From: Flavobacterium sp. MC2016-06
GTDB lineage: Bacteria; Bacteroidota; Bacteroidia; Flavobacteriales; Flavobacteriaceae
DNA length: 64,000 nucleotides
Reading direction: 5' to 3'
NCBI RefSeq assembly: GCF_009711165.2
Contig: NZ_WMID02000002.1
Coordinates: 62,001-126,000 of the forward strand
Part shown: one piece after another, positions 36,456 through 45,455 of the stretch
Layout of the letters: each line of letters opens with the position of its first letter
How positions within the stretch are numbered: position 1 is the first letter of the stretch
The notes under the pieces: generated by a model
What the model was told of the DNA's origin: nothing
What the model saw: the letters and a program-made list of their open reading frames with translations, nothing else
Database searches by the model: none
Translations under genes and position numbers: made by a program

Positions 36456-37094
36456 ATCAGCAATAGTTGCAGTCGGTTTTTCGGCTTTAAAAACAAAACT
36501 TCCTGCTACTAATACATCAGCTCCAGCTTCTACTAATTGTTTTGCATTTTTGTTGGTTACACCACCGTCAATTTCAATAATTGTTGATGCGTTTTTGCGT
36601 ATAATCAATGCTTTTAGTTTTTTTACTTTGTCGTAAGTGTTTTCTATAAACGATTGTCCGCCAAAACCAGGATTTACACTCATTATTAAAACCAAATCAA
36701 TATCATTGATTACATCTTCTAGTAAGTCAACATTAGTATGCGGATTTATAGCAACACCCGCTTTCATTCCTTCTGCTTTTATAGCTTGAAGTGTTCTGTG
36801 TAAGTGTGTGCATGCTTCGTAGTGCACGGTTAAAATATTAGCTCCTAAATCTGCAAAAGTTTTAATGTATCGATCTGGGTCAATAATCATTAAATGTACA
36901 TCGATTGTTTTTTTAGCATGTTTAGCAATTGCTTCTAAAACAGGCATTCCAAAAGAAATATTTGGAACAAAAACTCCGTCCATAATGTCAATATGAAACC
37001 AATCTGCCTGACTGTTGTTGATCATTTCAACATCGCGTTGTAAATTAGCAAAATCAGCTGCAAGAACAGAAGGAGCAATAAGTGTATTTTTCAT
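36432..37094 (-). CDS. rpe: Ribulose-phosphate 3-epimerase
   Basis: A 220-residue TIM-barrel enzyme of the pentose phosphate pathway that interconverts ribulose-5-phosphate and xylulose-5-phosphate. Motifs: IAPSVLAADFANL at the N-terminus, WFHIDIMDGVFVPNISFG with the metal-binding His and Asp, DVHLMI, VLIMSVNPGFGGQSF and IEIDGGV. The start at 37094 gives the family N-terminus; the longer in-frame form adds nine residues without homology. It lies downstream of rpoD on the same strand, separated by a terminator and repeats. Confidence 0.96.
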   Translation of the reverse strand: MKNTLIAPSVLAADFANLQRDVEMINNSQADWFHIDIMDGVFVPNISFGMPVLEAIAKHAKKTIDVHLMIIDPDRYIKTFADLGANILTVHYEACTHLHRTLQAIKAEGMKAGVAINPHTNVDLLEDVINDIDLVLIMSVNPGFGGQSFIENTYDKVKKLKALIIRKNASTIIEIDGGVTNKNAKQLVEAGADVLVAGSFVFKAEKPTATIADLKALTAF

Positions 37095-37118
37095 TGTGTA
37101 GTTGTGTGTTGTTTTTTG

Positions 37119-37126
37119 CAAAGATA
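37119..37126 (-). promoter_or_regulatory. -7 box of rpe
   Basis: On the minus strand TATCTTTG matches TAnnTTTG, ending 24 nt before the rpe start codon. No clear -33 element is at standard spacing. Confidence 0.5.
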
Positions 37127-37175
37127 ATTTTTTTTAACCGCAAAGGAAATAAGGATTTACGTAAAGTTTTTTGAA

Positions 37176-37270
37176 CCATTAAGATATTAAGTTTATAAAG
37201 AAAAAACTTAATTAACTATAAATAAGAAAAATTAAGCTTGACAAACTTAATTTACTTAATGTCTTAATGG
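37176..37270. repeat. 17-bp inverted repeat enclosing TTAA-rich near-repeats
   Basis: CCATTAAGATATTAAGT (37176-37192) and ACTTAATGTCTTAATGG (37254-37270) are inverted with one mismatch. The 61 nt between them hold more copies of AACTTAATT. The element resembles palindromic intergenic elements scattered in flavobacterial genomes, which I recall but cannot check. Confidence 0.6.
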
Positions 37271-37282
37271 TAAAATAGAATA

Positions 37283-37313
37283 AAATAAAAAACTCCGGTA
37301 ATCAGCCGGAGTT
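37283..37313 (-). terminator. Intrinsic terminator of rpoD
   Basis: The stem AACTCCGG/CCGGAGTT with a 7-nt loop is followed on the minus strand by TTTTTTATTTTAT. Confidence 0.85.
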
Positions 37314-37368
37314 TCAATCATCAATCAAAAAACGAACAGTCAATCAAACTGTTGTTTACTTTAAAATA

Positions 37369-37426
37369 GTTTCAAGTTTAAAGTTTCAAGTTGCTTTGAA
37401 GTAACCTGAAACTTTAAACCTGAAAC
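37369..37426. repeat. 24-bp inverted repeat just after rpoD
   Basis: Arms at 37369-37392 and 37403-37426 are inverted with two mismatches that pair as G-U, around a 10-nt loop. Each arm itself contains a direct near-repeat (GTTTCAAGTT twice). It lies 10 nt beyond the rpoD stop codon and lacks a T run, so it is not a standard terminator. Confidence 0.7.
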
Positions 37427-37435
37427 AAATATTTG

Positions 37436-38299
37436 TTATCCTAAGTATGTTTTAAGGATTTTACTTCTAGAAGTGTGTTTCAATCTGCGGATTGCTTTTT
37501 CTTTAATCTGACGAACACGCTCACGAGTTAGGTCGAAAGTTTCTCCAATTTCCTCTAAAGTCATCGGGTGTTGATCGCCAAGACCAAAATATAAACGTAC
37601 TACATCTGCCTCTCTTGGAGTTAATGTTTCTAATGAACGCTCAATTTCAGTACGTAAAGATTCGTGGATTAATTCTCTGTCTGGGTTTGGAGATTCTCCA
37701 GAACGTAAAACGTCATAAAGGTTAGAATCTTCACCTTCAACAAGAGGTGCATCCATAGATAAGTGACGACCAGAGTTTTTCATAGACTCTTTTACGTCAT
37801 TTACAGTCATGTCAAGTTCTTTTGCAATTTCTTCAGCAGAAGGCGGACGCTCGTTAGATTGCTCTAATAAAGCATACATTTTGTTGATTTTATTGATAGA
37901 ACCAATTTTGTTTAATGGTAAACGTACGATACGTGATTGCTCAGCTAAAGCTTGAAGAATCGATTGACGAATCCACCATACAGCGTAAGAAATGAATTTA
38001 AAACCACGAGTTTCATCAAAACGTTGTGCTGCTTTAATTAAACCTAAGTTTCCTTCATTAATTAAATCTGGAAGAGTTAATCCTTGATTTTGATATTGTT
38101 TAGCCACAGATACTACGAAACGTAGATTGGCTTTTGTCAGTTTTTCTAATGCTCTTTGATCACCGGCCTTAATTCTTTGTGCTAATTCTACCTCTTCATC
38201 AGCGGTAATTAGGTCAACTTTTCCAATTTCTTGTAGATATTTGTCTAACGATGCAGTTTCACGATTCGTTACCTGCTTGGTGATTTTAAGTTGTCTCAT
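37436..38299 (-). CDS. rpoD: Primary RNA polymerase sigma factor
   Basis: A 287-residue group 1 sigma factor of the short Bacteroidota type. It has region 1.2 ([25 protein letters not shown]), region 2 with [32 protein letters not shown], region 3, and region 4 with the helix-turn-helix [25 protein letters not shown]. Region 1.1 is missing, as is normal in this phylum. It recognises the TTG/TAnnTTTG promoters seen across this window. The gene is monocistronic with its own terminator, and the accessory island begins immediately upstream. Confidence 0.96.
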   Translation of the reverse strand: MRQLKITKQVTNRETASLDKYLQEIGKVDLITADEEVELAQRIKAGDQRALEKLTKANLRFVVSVAKQYQNQGLTLPDLINEGNLGLIKAAQRFDETRGFKFISYAVWWIRQSILQALAEQSRIVRLPLNKIGSINKINKMYALLEQSNERPPSAEEIAKELDMTVNDVKESMKNSGRHLSMDAPLVEGEDSNLYDVLRSGESPNPDRELIHESLRTEIERSLETLTPREADVVRLYFGLGDQHPMTLEEIGETFDLTRERVRQIKEKAIRRLKHTSRSKILKTYLG

Positions 38300-38383
38300 G
38301 TTGTTGTCTCCCTATTTTTTAAAGTGTACATATTATTATACGTAGAAAGACACAAAAAGGTTACAATTAAATAAAAATTATTT

Positions 38384-38779
38384 TTAAAATTTATAGGTTA
38401 CTCCAGATTGAATGGACAACTATGTGGTTTTGAGGTATTACCGTCATCAAAAGTTTTTAAATAATACTTGAAAATAGAGTTAAAATCCAATTGAAATTTC
38501 TCTGTTAGTTTATAATTTAGTCCAAATCCTAAATTAAAAGAGGTATTTACACCAGAAACATTTTTTGCCTCTCCAATTTTTCTTGATGCAATTTTGTCGG
38601 AAGGAAGAGATTGATTGTTGTCGTCTAAAATTATCTACGACAATAGGGTCTTCATCTGCTTTTATAGCATTATTAAATTCTAATGGAATTTCGTAATAAG
38701 ATAATTTTTGTTCTAATGCTGTTTTTTCAGTTTTTGGATATGTTCGCTCTACATATTCTCGTTTTGGAGCCTTGTACAA
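38384..38779 (-). pseudogene. Remnant of an outer-membrane beta-barrel protein gene
   Basis: Three reading frames joined in order give one plausible C-terminal protein region. The first (38779 to about 38625) encodes YKAPKREYVERTYPKTEKTAL and following residues. After a frameshift near 38625 the second reads SGVNTSFNLGFGLNYKLTEKF ... FKYYLKTFDDGNTS. A second one-base loss near 38410 moves the true end, SGVTYKF, out of frame; an aromatic last residue of this kind is typical of an outer-membrane barrel. An in-frame stop lies just upstream of 38779, so the 5' part is missing. The gene is truncated and shifted twice and is surely not functional. Confidence 0.7.
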
Positions 38780-38808
38780 TCTTTATTTATCTTAATAAAG
38801 CAAAAGGT

Positions 38809-40563
38809 TTAATTTGCTGTCGAATCTTTTACTTCTATAGTTTCTTCTGCCGAAACTGGTGTTCCGTCTTGAGCGAAGCCTTCTAGTCTTATTTTAAACA
38901 ATCCTGAAATATCAGAGGTATAAAACGAATTTTTACTGTTCTCATTTAGCTTAACTTCGGGATTCCAAAACAACTGATTTCTAAAATCAGGAATTTTTTC
39001 ATTATCAGCCAAATTAGAATAATCTATTTTATTGTAAATCTTTTTAGGTAAAGGTCTTAATATCGGTGTTTTTAAAATTCCGCTTCCGCTTTGAGTACTT
39101 TTAAAATCTTTATCAAATGTTGTAAAGCTGATTAAACCATTAAAAGCTTTTGGCCCAACATAATATCTTCCTACTATAACTTCAATTTTATAAACATTTT
39201 TCATGCTGTAAGTCATCAGCTCATTTTGGTTTTCTAAATACAATCCATCAACCAAAACCAATGCAGGCTCAGCCAGCTGCGGAAAAACACTTGGGTCATT
39301 TACATGCAGATACGTTTTGTCTTCTTTTTGTTTATGATATATTTCAACAACAATTTCTGTCATTGTTTCTTTTAATGTTTTAAACCTTGCGTAATCATCC
39401 AATATGTATTCTTTTGCGATAGGAGAATAGAAAGGATCTAATGGTGCGGCTTTAGTGATATTGTCTACTTTTTTATGGTAATACGCATTTTCTATCTGGC
39501 TGGAAATAGATCTATTTAAAAGACTTTCCTTAATAGTATAAGATAAATTAGGATTAGGCTCGAAAGATAATTTAGAATAATCTATTTCTGGATATGCATC
39601 CAATGTTAGATTATAATTATCTGCGTTATCGCCTAAAATCTGAACAGTAATATTAGGAGAATAATACGTTTTGTCTATGTTGAAAATAAAGTTTCCGTTT
39701 GAATTTGTTTTTACAACCTTAAAAACAAAATTTTTACCAGGTAAAGAAAATCCTATCGCAAGATCATCAATTTTATCAGTATTATTTTTAGCTGTAATCT
39801 TTCCAGAAATAATCTCACCTCTAAGTTCGGGTAAAATTATTTTGCTGTCTGAATTTTGTAAATCCAGTGCTTTTGTAGATGTATTGACAGCAAATTCAGT
39901 TGCAGAAATTTGTTTTTTTGTTGGCAGATTATCTAATTTTCGAACAGATAAAGAATAACGCCCATTTTCGAAAATTGGATTTGCAGTTTCAATTTTTAAA
40001 TCAACTAACTCACGATTTGTAAAAGTTTTTTTATTTAGCTTTAATTTTATATTTTCGTTTGTGATGACATTCTGGGAAGAAACGGTTTCATTATTATTTA
40101 TAACCGAATTTGAGTTAGTAGTATTAGAAGGAGTTCCAGTGACGTTTTTTTCATTGATTTTATACGGATTGATAATGGTAATATCTGTCTGAAAAAGTTC
40201 AGATACAGGCTTATTCAACATCCAGGTTGTATATCCAATAAGTTTGTAATTTCCGGTTTTAAGGGTTGTTGGTACAAAGTAATCTCCTTGTCCGTTACCA
40301 TTTTCTAAGATGATTTTGTTTTTAAAAACCGTTTTTTTGTTTTCATCAACAAGTTCAATATAAGCAACTTTACTAATAGTACTAAGTGTTTTATCCGAAG
40401 ATTTTAAACAGTAAATTTTGTACAATAAAGTTTCTCCAGAGACAAACGTTGTCGCATTTGAATGAACAAAAACGGTTTCGTCTAAGGTGATATTAGGTTG
40501 TGCGCTGATGAATTGTGTATGTATCAATACAAACAATACTATAAGGTGTTTTAATCTATCCAA
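38809..40563 (-). CDS. MG-domain protein with TonB plug-like domain and no barrel (unit B)
   Basis: A 584-residue exported protein (signal peptide about 1-21). The N-terminal domain (about 30-130) has macroglobulin MG2-like features: SGETLLYKIYCL, VAYIELVDENKKTVFKNKI and TLKTGNYKLIGYTTWML. A middle beta domain (about 240-330) resembles carboxypeptidase-regulatory folds (RGEIISGKITAK). The C-terminal part has LVLVDGLYLENQNEL ... FNGLISFTT, matching the plug of TonB-dependent receptors, but no barrel follows. Translation starts at a TTG overlapping the DUF4249 stop by 13 nt, exactly as in unit A. Function unknown; probably a periplasmic or surface partner of the transporter. Confidence 0.75.
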   Translation of the reverse strand: MDRLKHLIVLFVLIHTQFISAQPNITLDETVFVHSNATTFVSGETLLYKIYCLKSSDKTLSTISKVAYIELVDENKKTVFKNKIILENGNGQGDYFVPTTLKTGNYKLIGYTTWMLNKPVSELFQTDITIINPYKINEKNVTGTPSNTTNSNSVINNNETVSSQNVITNENIKLKLNKKTFTNRELVDLKIETANPIFENGRYSLSVRKLDNLPTKKQISATEFAVNTSTKALDLQNSDSKIILPELRGEIISGKITAKNNTDKIDDLAIGFSLPGKNFVFKVVKTNSNGNFIFNIDKTYYSPNITVQILGDNADNYNLTLDAYPEIDYSKLSFEPNPNLSYTIKESLLNRSISSQIENAYYHKKVDNITKAAPLDPFYSPIAKEYILDDYARFKTLKETMTEIVVEIYHKQKEDKTYLHVNDPSVFPQLAEPALVLVDGLYLENQNELMTYSMKNVYKIEVIVGRYYVGPKAFNGLISFTTFDKDFKSTQSGSGILKTPILRPLPKKIYNKIDYSNLADNEKIPDFRNQLFWNPEVKLNENSKNSFYTSDISGLFKIRLEGFAQDGTPVSAEETIEVKDSTAN

Positions 40564-41741
40564 AATGAAGGTTTTATGTTAGCTGAAAATTTTGTGCAAT
40601 CACCACATTCTGCTGGCATCATAAGATAGCTATCCGGCGGATTTAGGAAAAAGAATGTTAGCTGGTTATTCTCTAATGCATTAATTAGTTCCTTGCCTCT
40701 GCATGGATTACTGTCGTTAAAGCCAAAACAAAAGTTATAACTCGAAAATTGACAGTCTGTAAAATAAGGAGGAATTGGTTCTCCGGGAAATAAATCTGCA
40801 TAATTGAAAAACATCCTTTGTGATGAAACGGTAGAAACATCAAAAAAACCGATGATTTTTTCGTCTTTATTGCTAATGCATTTAATATTCCCATTAAGAA
40901 CACCAGGTTGTTTTGGAGATAAAACACTAGAGTTACCTGCTATTTCTTTCATTATTCTATAAAAATTATACGAGGCTAAACTTTGTACATATTGAGTCAC
41001 GAGGATACTGTATCGGTAACTAATGATAAAGTTTTGATCGCTAATAAAACGTATGGGGTAATCGACTCTGTCCTCAGTTAAATCCAGCGTATTCATTAAC
41101 ATAATATCAGTTGAATTTTTGACAGTGTAACAGATTTTGGTATCCAGAGAGTTTGGTTCTAATGTAATTTCTTGAGGCCCCGTTACAATAGCTTTACGAT
41201 CTGCCCATTTTGGAGCGATTATTTTATAGGACTCTTCATATTTGAATCGGTAATATTTTGAAGTATTGGTAGGGTCATAACTCTTCACCTTAATTTGAAC
41301 CCCTCTTCCTTCATTACGTAGCGTTACAACTTCTGGAGTAACACTTATTATACTACTTTCTGTTGTAAGTTTTTCGTTGGATGATTGATATATTTTTCCG
41401 TCAGAGGTTAGAATGTTCAGTCCATATTCTGTATTTGGCTCTGCTTTAAATTCAGTTTCAGAAACATACAATCCTGCGTCTTCCTTAAACCGATAATTGT
41501 TTCCTTTATTATCAAATACGGTTACAGTTGCACCTGCTTCTACTTCAGTATCAGTATTTTCAAATTTTGAGGTTTTGGTAATTTTTATTTCCTGTTTCTT
41601 AAACTCGTTTGTTATTGTTGCTTCAATAACCAATGCTTGCTCATAATTATTACTTTGTAAGTTGTAGGTTTCACTGCAACTGGTAATAACTAAGCTTAAG
41701 AAAAGCAGTAGTCCTATTTTATATTTAAAGATGGTTTTCAT
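40551..41741 (-). CDS. DUF4249 lipoprotein (unit B)
   Basis: A 396-residue lipoprotein with its lipobox cysteine near residue 22 (VITSC). The body is beta-rich (VIEATITNEFKKQEIKI, TVTVFDNKGNNYRF). It has the family-type C-terminus ECGDCTKF ... NIKPSFWID with a CxxC pair. DUF4249 proteins are found next to TonB-dependent transporters in Bacteroidota; their function is not known to me. The start at 41741 is chosen by alignment with the unit A copy (MKKILLYRLL); an upstream in-frame ATG at 41756 adds five residues. It lies downstream of the transporter gene and overlaps the MG/plug gene by 13 nt. Confidence 0.85.
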   Translation of the reverse strand: MKTIFKYKIGLLLFLSLVITSCSETYNLQSNNYEQALVIEATITNEFKKQEIKITKTSKFENTDTEVEAGATVTVFDNKGNNYRFKEDAGLYVSETEFKAEPNTEYGLNILTSDGKIYQSSNEKLTTESSIISVTPEVVTLRNEGRGVQIKVKSYDPTNTSKYYRFKYEESYKIIAPKWADRKAIVTGPQEITLEPNSLDTKICYTVKNSTDIMLMNTLDLTEDRVDYPIRFISDQNFIISYRYSILVTQYVQSLASYNFYRIMKEIAGNSSVLSPKQPGVLNGNIKCISNKDEKIIGFFDVSTVSSQRMFFNYADLFPGEPIPPYFTDCQFSSYNFCFGFNDSNPCRGKELINALENNQLTFFFLNPPDSYLMMPAECGDCTKFSANIKPSFWID

Positions 41742-41769
41742 GATGTTTGAATCCATTTGATTTTTGGTA

Positions 41770-44556
41770 TTAAAATTTAAAATTATAAGTAATACTAGGT
41801 ACAGGAATCGAAAATATAGATGTTTTGTATCCTTTTACACTTCCACTTTTGTCGGTTACAAAATAAATAGAGTACGGATTGTTTCTTCCTAAAACATTAT
41901 AAACTGAAATGTTCCAGAAACTATGCGCTAATTTTTTTATTTTATGATTTCCTTCAATGTTAATTCCAATATCCAAACGAATATAGTCTGGAATTCTATA
42001 AGCGTTTCTGTCGCTGTATAAAGTGTAATCAGCATCTCCGTAATGATAGGTTCCAATTGGATAAGTTATTGGTCTTCCGGTTTGATATAAAAAGTTCGTT
42101 GACAGGCTATAACGCTGTGTAAATTTATAATTTAAAATTGCACTAAAATCATGTGGCTTGTCAAAATTAGCAGGGAAATAGTCTCCATTGTTTACTGTCT
42201 CTGAGCTAAACGCGCTGTTTAATTTAATTAGCGAACGCGAATAAGTATAACCAAGCCATCCGTTTAATCGTCCTTCTGTTTTCTTCAATAAAAATTCAAT
42301 ACCATAAGCCTTTCCTTCGCCTTGTAATAATTCTGTTTCTACATTTGGATTTAAGTTTAACTGGGCTCCAACTTTATAATCAAGAATGTTTTTTGATTTT
42401 TTGTAATACCCTTCAAGGCTAATTTCGTATTCGCCATCTTTTAAATTTTTAAAGAGGCCTAACGATATTTGCTGAGCACTTTGTGGCGCCACATTTGTAT
42501 CAGACAATTTCCAGGTATCAGTTGGCGATTGTGTCACATTGCTCGATAAAAGATGAATGTATTGTCTTGTCATATCATATCCGGCTTTTACCGAGAAATC
42601 TTCAGTGATAAAATAACGGGCAGCAATACGTGGTTCAAATCCGCCGTACGTTTGTATTACTTCATTTTTCTTATAATGCGTGGTTCCGGTTACGGTTTCT
42701 TCGCTAAGTGGTAACCCTGGTTGATAAGTGTTTATATTGGCTTCTCCCAAAGACATATAGTAGGAGTAACGAACTCCAAAATCCAGGAGTAATTTGTCGC
42801 TGAGCTTATAGCTGTCTGCAAGATAAATTGCTGATTCCAGTGCTCTTTCTTTTTCAATGTCGGTCGAAACTAAAGTCGCTTCCGGATTTTTTGGATGTTG
42901 GTAACCCGGTGAAATGTTGTATAGCTTGCTTGAGATACCATAAGACAAAGTGTGTTTCGGATTCAGGATATAATTCATCTTTAATTGAATCTGAGATTCA
43001 TCTACTTTATAACCAAAATCAAAAGAGTTTACATCGTCTGAATTGTAATCAATATTAAACTTGTACTCACTATTGGTAAATAGCAGCGCCGCTTTGCTTT
43101 TTTTATTAAAATTATGATCCCATTTTAAAGAAGCAAGCCTGTTGCTGTATTTGTAAATCGAGTCTGAACTTAGACTGAAGTTATCATGGCTGTAATAAGC
43201 AGTAGCTTCTATGGTGTTGTTACTGTTTATCGTATTGTTATATTTAATAATTCCGTCGTAAAAACCAGCCTGACTGTTTTTAAGATTTTCATCATCTAAA
43301 GATTTCAAAATCCAATCAGAGTAAGTTGCACGACCACCAACCATAATGCTTGATTTGTTTTTTTCGATAGGCATGCTAAGCGTAAGATTGGATGTTATAG
43401 GTCCAATTGCACCTTCGCCGGAGAACTTTTCGGCATTTCCATTTTTTGTTGTAATGTCAAATACAGAAGATAATCTGCCTCCAAAATCTGCTGGAATGCT
43501 TCCTTTATAAATATCAGCCTTTTTTGCTGTATAAGGATTTATGGCAGAGAAAAAGCCTAAAAAGTGCTGAGGATTATAAAGAACCGCATTGTCTAAAAGA
43601 ATTAGGTTTTGATCGTCTTTTCCGCCTCTGACGTTAAATCCCGAAGAACCTTCACCGGTTGTTTTAATACCTGGAAAAGTAGTAGCCACTTTTAAAATAT
43701 CTCTTTCTCCCAGAATTAAAGGAACATTTTTAATTCCTTCAATATCAATTGAAACCAAGCCGGAAACAGCAGTTTCAGTTTGTCTTTTCCCTTTTTTATT
43801 AATTACAACTTCATCTAATTGATTTGATTTATCATTAACATTCACGTCAAAATTGCCATCATCATAAACCATAAGTGTTTTTACAACTTCTTTATGGCTC
43901 AGAGATTTTATTTCAATAACATTTATTCCTCTCGGTAATTCCAGCGTGTAGTGGCCGTCTGGATCACTAGAAGTACTTATGTTTTTATTTCGTACTTTGA
44001 TGTAGATATTCGCTTCGGGTTTATTTGTCTCTTCATTTTTGATAAAACCAGAAACCGTAAAGTTTTTTCTAGTAAGATCTTTATTCTCTTTTCCTATAAA
44101 CACAACAGATGCTTTTTTGGTAACACTGTAGGAGTTTAAAGAATCATACTGCTGATAAAATACAGGATTATCTGTACTGTTGTTAACTGCATTATTTTGA
44201 TTTCCTGCTGGTGCATCAGAAAAAAAGTTAGCAGGTAAATCATCGTGAATAGTACTGTTTAAAGTTAGGACAACCTTCTTTTTAAGGATGATATAATTTA
44301 AATCAGTCTTGCTTAATACTTTATTTAAAAGATCGTCAAGAGTTACATCAGTATAAGTGCCAGATATTAAATCCTTATTCGATTCTACCCAAGTAGGATC
44401 AAAATAAAATTTATAAGATGTTGATGTTTCAATAGCTTTTAGAGCGCTTGTTAAAGTGTTGTCTTTAAAAGTTATAGAAAACTTTTCATTTGAATTTTGT
44501 GCAGATAAAAACTGATTTGACAACAAAATAAGTAAGGCGAGTATAAATTTTTTCAT
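41770..44556 (-). CDS. STN-bearing TonB-dependent transporter (unit B)
   Basis: A 928-residue outer-membrane transporter. After the signal peptide (about 1-19) comes an STN (secretin/TonB short N-terminal) domain (about 25-95), a carboxypeptidase-regulatory-like domain (about 165-245, FTVSGFIKNEETNKPEANIY), the plug (about 260-365, with GSSGFNVRGGKDDQNLILLDNAVLYN) and a barrel ending YNFKF. STN domains in FecA-type receptors signal to FecR/FecI, but neither partner is present here. It is closely related to the unit A transporter, most of all in the plug and the last 200 residues. It is not of the SusC type and has no SusD neighbour. The substrate is unknown. Confidence 0.9.
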   Translation of the reverse strand: MKKFILALLILLSNQFLSAQNSNEKFSITFKDNTLTSALKAIETSTSYKFYFDPTWVESNKDLISGTYTDVTLDDLLNKVLSKTDLNYIILKKKVVLTLNSTIHDDLPANFFSDAPAGNQNNAVNNSTDNPVFYQQYDSLNSYSVTKKASVVFIGKENKDLTRKNFTVSGFIKNEETNKPEANIYIKVRNKNISTSSDPDGHYTLELPRGINVIEIKSLSHKEVVKTLMVYDDGNFDVNVNDKSNQLDEVVINKKGKRQTETAVSGLVSIDIEGIKNVPLILGERDILKVATTFPGIKTTGEGSSGFNVRGGKDDQNLILLDNAVLYNPQHFLGFFSAINPYTAKKADIYKGSIPADFGGRLSSVFDITTKNGNAEKFSGEGAIGPITSNLTLSMPIEKNKSSIMVGGRATYSDWILKSLDDENLKNSQAGFYDGIIKYNNTINSNNTIEATAYYSHDNFSLSSDSIYKYSNRLASLKWDHNFNKKSKAALLFTNSEYKFNIDYNSDDVNSFDFGYKVDESQIQLKMNYILNPKHTLSYGISSKLYNISPGYQHPKNPEATLVSTDIEKERALESAIYLADSYKLSDKLLLDFGVRYSYYMSLGEANINTYQPGLPLSEETVTGTTHYKKNEVIQTYGGFEPRIAARYFITEDFSVKAGYDMTRQYIHLLSSNVTQSPTDTWKLSDTNVAPQSAQQISLGLFKNLKDGEYEISLEGYYKKSKNILDYKVGAQLNLNPNVETELLQGEGKAYGIEFLLKKTEGRLNGWLGYTYSRSLIKLNSAFSSETVNNGDYFPANFDKPHDFSAILNYKFTQRYSLSTNFLYQTGRPITYPIGTYHYGDADYTLYSDRNAYRIPDYIRLDIGINIEGNHKIKKLAHSFWNISVYNVLGRNNPYSIYFVTDKSGSVKGYKTSIFSIPVPSITYNFKF

Positions 44557-44561
44557 TAGTC

Positions 44562-45305
44562 TTATTTATTTACGGTAAGAGAGTTTTTGATGTATTTCAT
44601 TAAATTCTTCATAAATTGATTTAAGTCAGATTTTTTAATTTCTCTATTCATTAAATAAAACCCATTGATTTCTTTTTTTTGCTCTGGAAATAGTTTGATT
44701 ATATCATTTTTACCTTTTATCAAATACAGTTTATGATTTAAAGTAATAAAAAATAAATTGTTGTCTTTGAAGGTGTAAGCTATTTCATTATCACTAATGA
44801 TTTTTTTTATAGTCTTGTGATGTTTGATATACAATATAAAATCAGAAGAGAGTTTAGTTTCTTCATAATAGCCGGAAGTGAACTCTGGTAAACTATCGTT
44901 TTTGGTCTCAACCCTAACAAAGGTGTTGTTTTTAATGCTAAAAGCGCTGACTTTATTCTGCGTAAGAGCAATTCCAAGATGCTCAGATTCGCCAAAAGGA
45001 TTTAATACTAGTACATCTTTATAAATATCATATTTAAGATTGGTATCGTAATAAGTTTGATCGTTATAGGTAAGGCTTCCTAATTCGAATTTATCACTGA
45101 TATAATACATATTATTATCGCCAACTGTTTTGTAGGGATTAATATGAAGTGTACCATTATTGATGTCAAGATTCTCTTTTCCAACATCTTTGTCGAACCA
45201 ATTAGAGATTGCAGTTTGATTATTGGTTTGACTGTGTAAATTGTAAATACTTAGCAATAATCCAAATAATGTTAAGAAAATGGATTTTTTTTGGAAATTT
45301 CTCAA
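44562..45305 (-). CDS. Secreted protein of unknown function, first gene of unit B
   Basis: A 247-residue protein with a signal peptide (about 1-25, ending LHSQ). The rest is predicted mostly beta, with LTYNDQTYYDTNLKYDIYKDVLVLNPFG and SGYYEETKLSSDFILYIKHHKTI. It ends in a helical segment starting FPEQKKEINGFYLMNREIKK. The unit A gene has the same plan, and the C-terminal block matches best. I know no named family. It begins the operon, with the transporter gene starting 5 nt after its stop, so it is likely part of the same uptake complex. Periplasmic or surface location is inferred from the signal peptide. Confidence 0.75.
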   Translation of the reverse strand: MRNFQKKSIFLTLFGLLLSIYNLHSQTNNQTAISNWFDKDVGKENLDINNGTLHINPYKTVGDNNMYYISDKFELGSLTYNDQTYYDTNLKYDIYKDVLVLNPFGESEHLGIALTQNKVSAFSIKNNTFVRVETKNDSLPEFTSGYYEETKLSSDFILYIKHHKTIKKIISDNEIAYTFKDNNLFFITLNHKLYLIKGKNDIIKLFPEQKKEINGFYLMNREIKKSDLNQFMKNLMKYIKNSLTVNK

Positions 45306-45342
45306 AGGAATCTTGGTTTTTTGTGTTTTGGCTTGGTAAATT

Positions 45343-45350
45343 CAAAAGTA
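45343..45350 (-). promoter_or_regulatory. -7 box of unit B
   Basis: On the minus strand TACTTTTG (TAnnTTTG) lies 37 nt before the start codon at 45305. The surrounding sequence aligns with the unit A promoter (shared TTTTTTAATA-type text just upstream), so the promoter was duplicated with the genes. A TTTG at 45368-45365 is closer (14 nt) than the usual -33 spacing. Confidence 0.55.
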
Positions 45351-45414
45351 TTAAAAAATTGTTACAAAAAACACTTAAGATTGTTAAAATGTCATAAAAA
45401 TAGTATTCTTTTAA

Positions 45415-45450
45415 TGAAAAAATCCCAACTCATTTATTTGAATTGGGATT
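45415..45450 (-). terminator. Intrinsic terminator of unit A
   Basis: The stem AATCCCAA/TTGGGATT (minus-strand transcript) with a 14-nt loop is followed by TTTTTT. It closes the upstream operon (unit A) before the promoter of unit B, so the two copies are separate transcription units. Confidence 0.8.
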
Positions 45451-45455
45451 TAATT

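Larger units (their letters stand above)
37095..37435. other. Intergenic stretch between rpoD and rpe, rich in inverted repeats
   Basis: About 340 nt without a gene. From right to left it contains a 24-bp inverted repeat, an intrinsic terminator for rpoD, a 17-bp inverted repeat enclosing several TTAA-rich near-repeats, and the -7 box of rpe. No open frame of note was seen. Confidence 0.7.

Noticed and set aside
38534..38779. Intact small gene of 81 codons
   Set aside because: Its C-terminal third is out-of-frame text of the barrel remnant. It is better described as part of the pseudogene.
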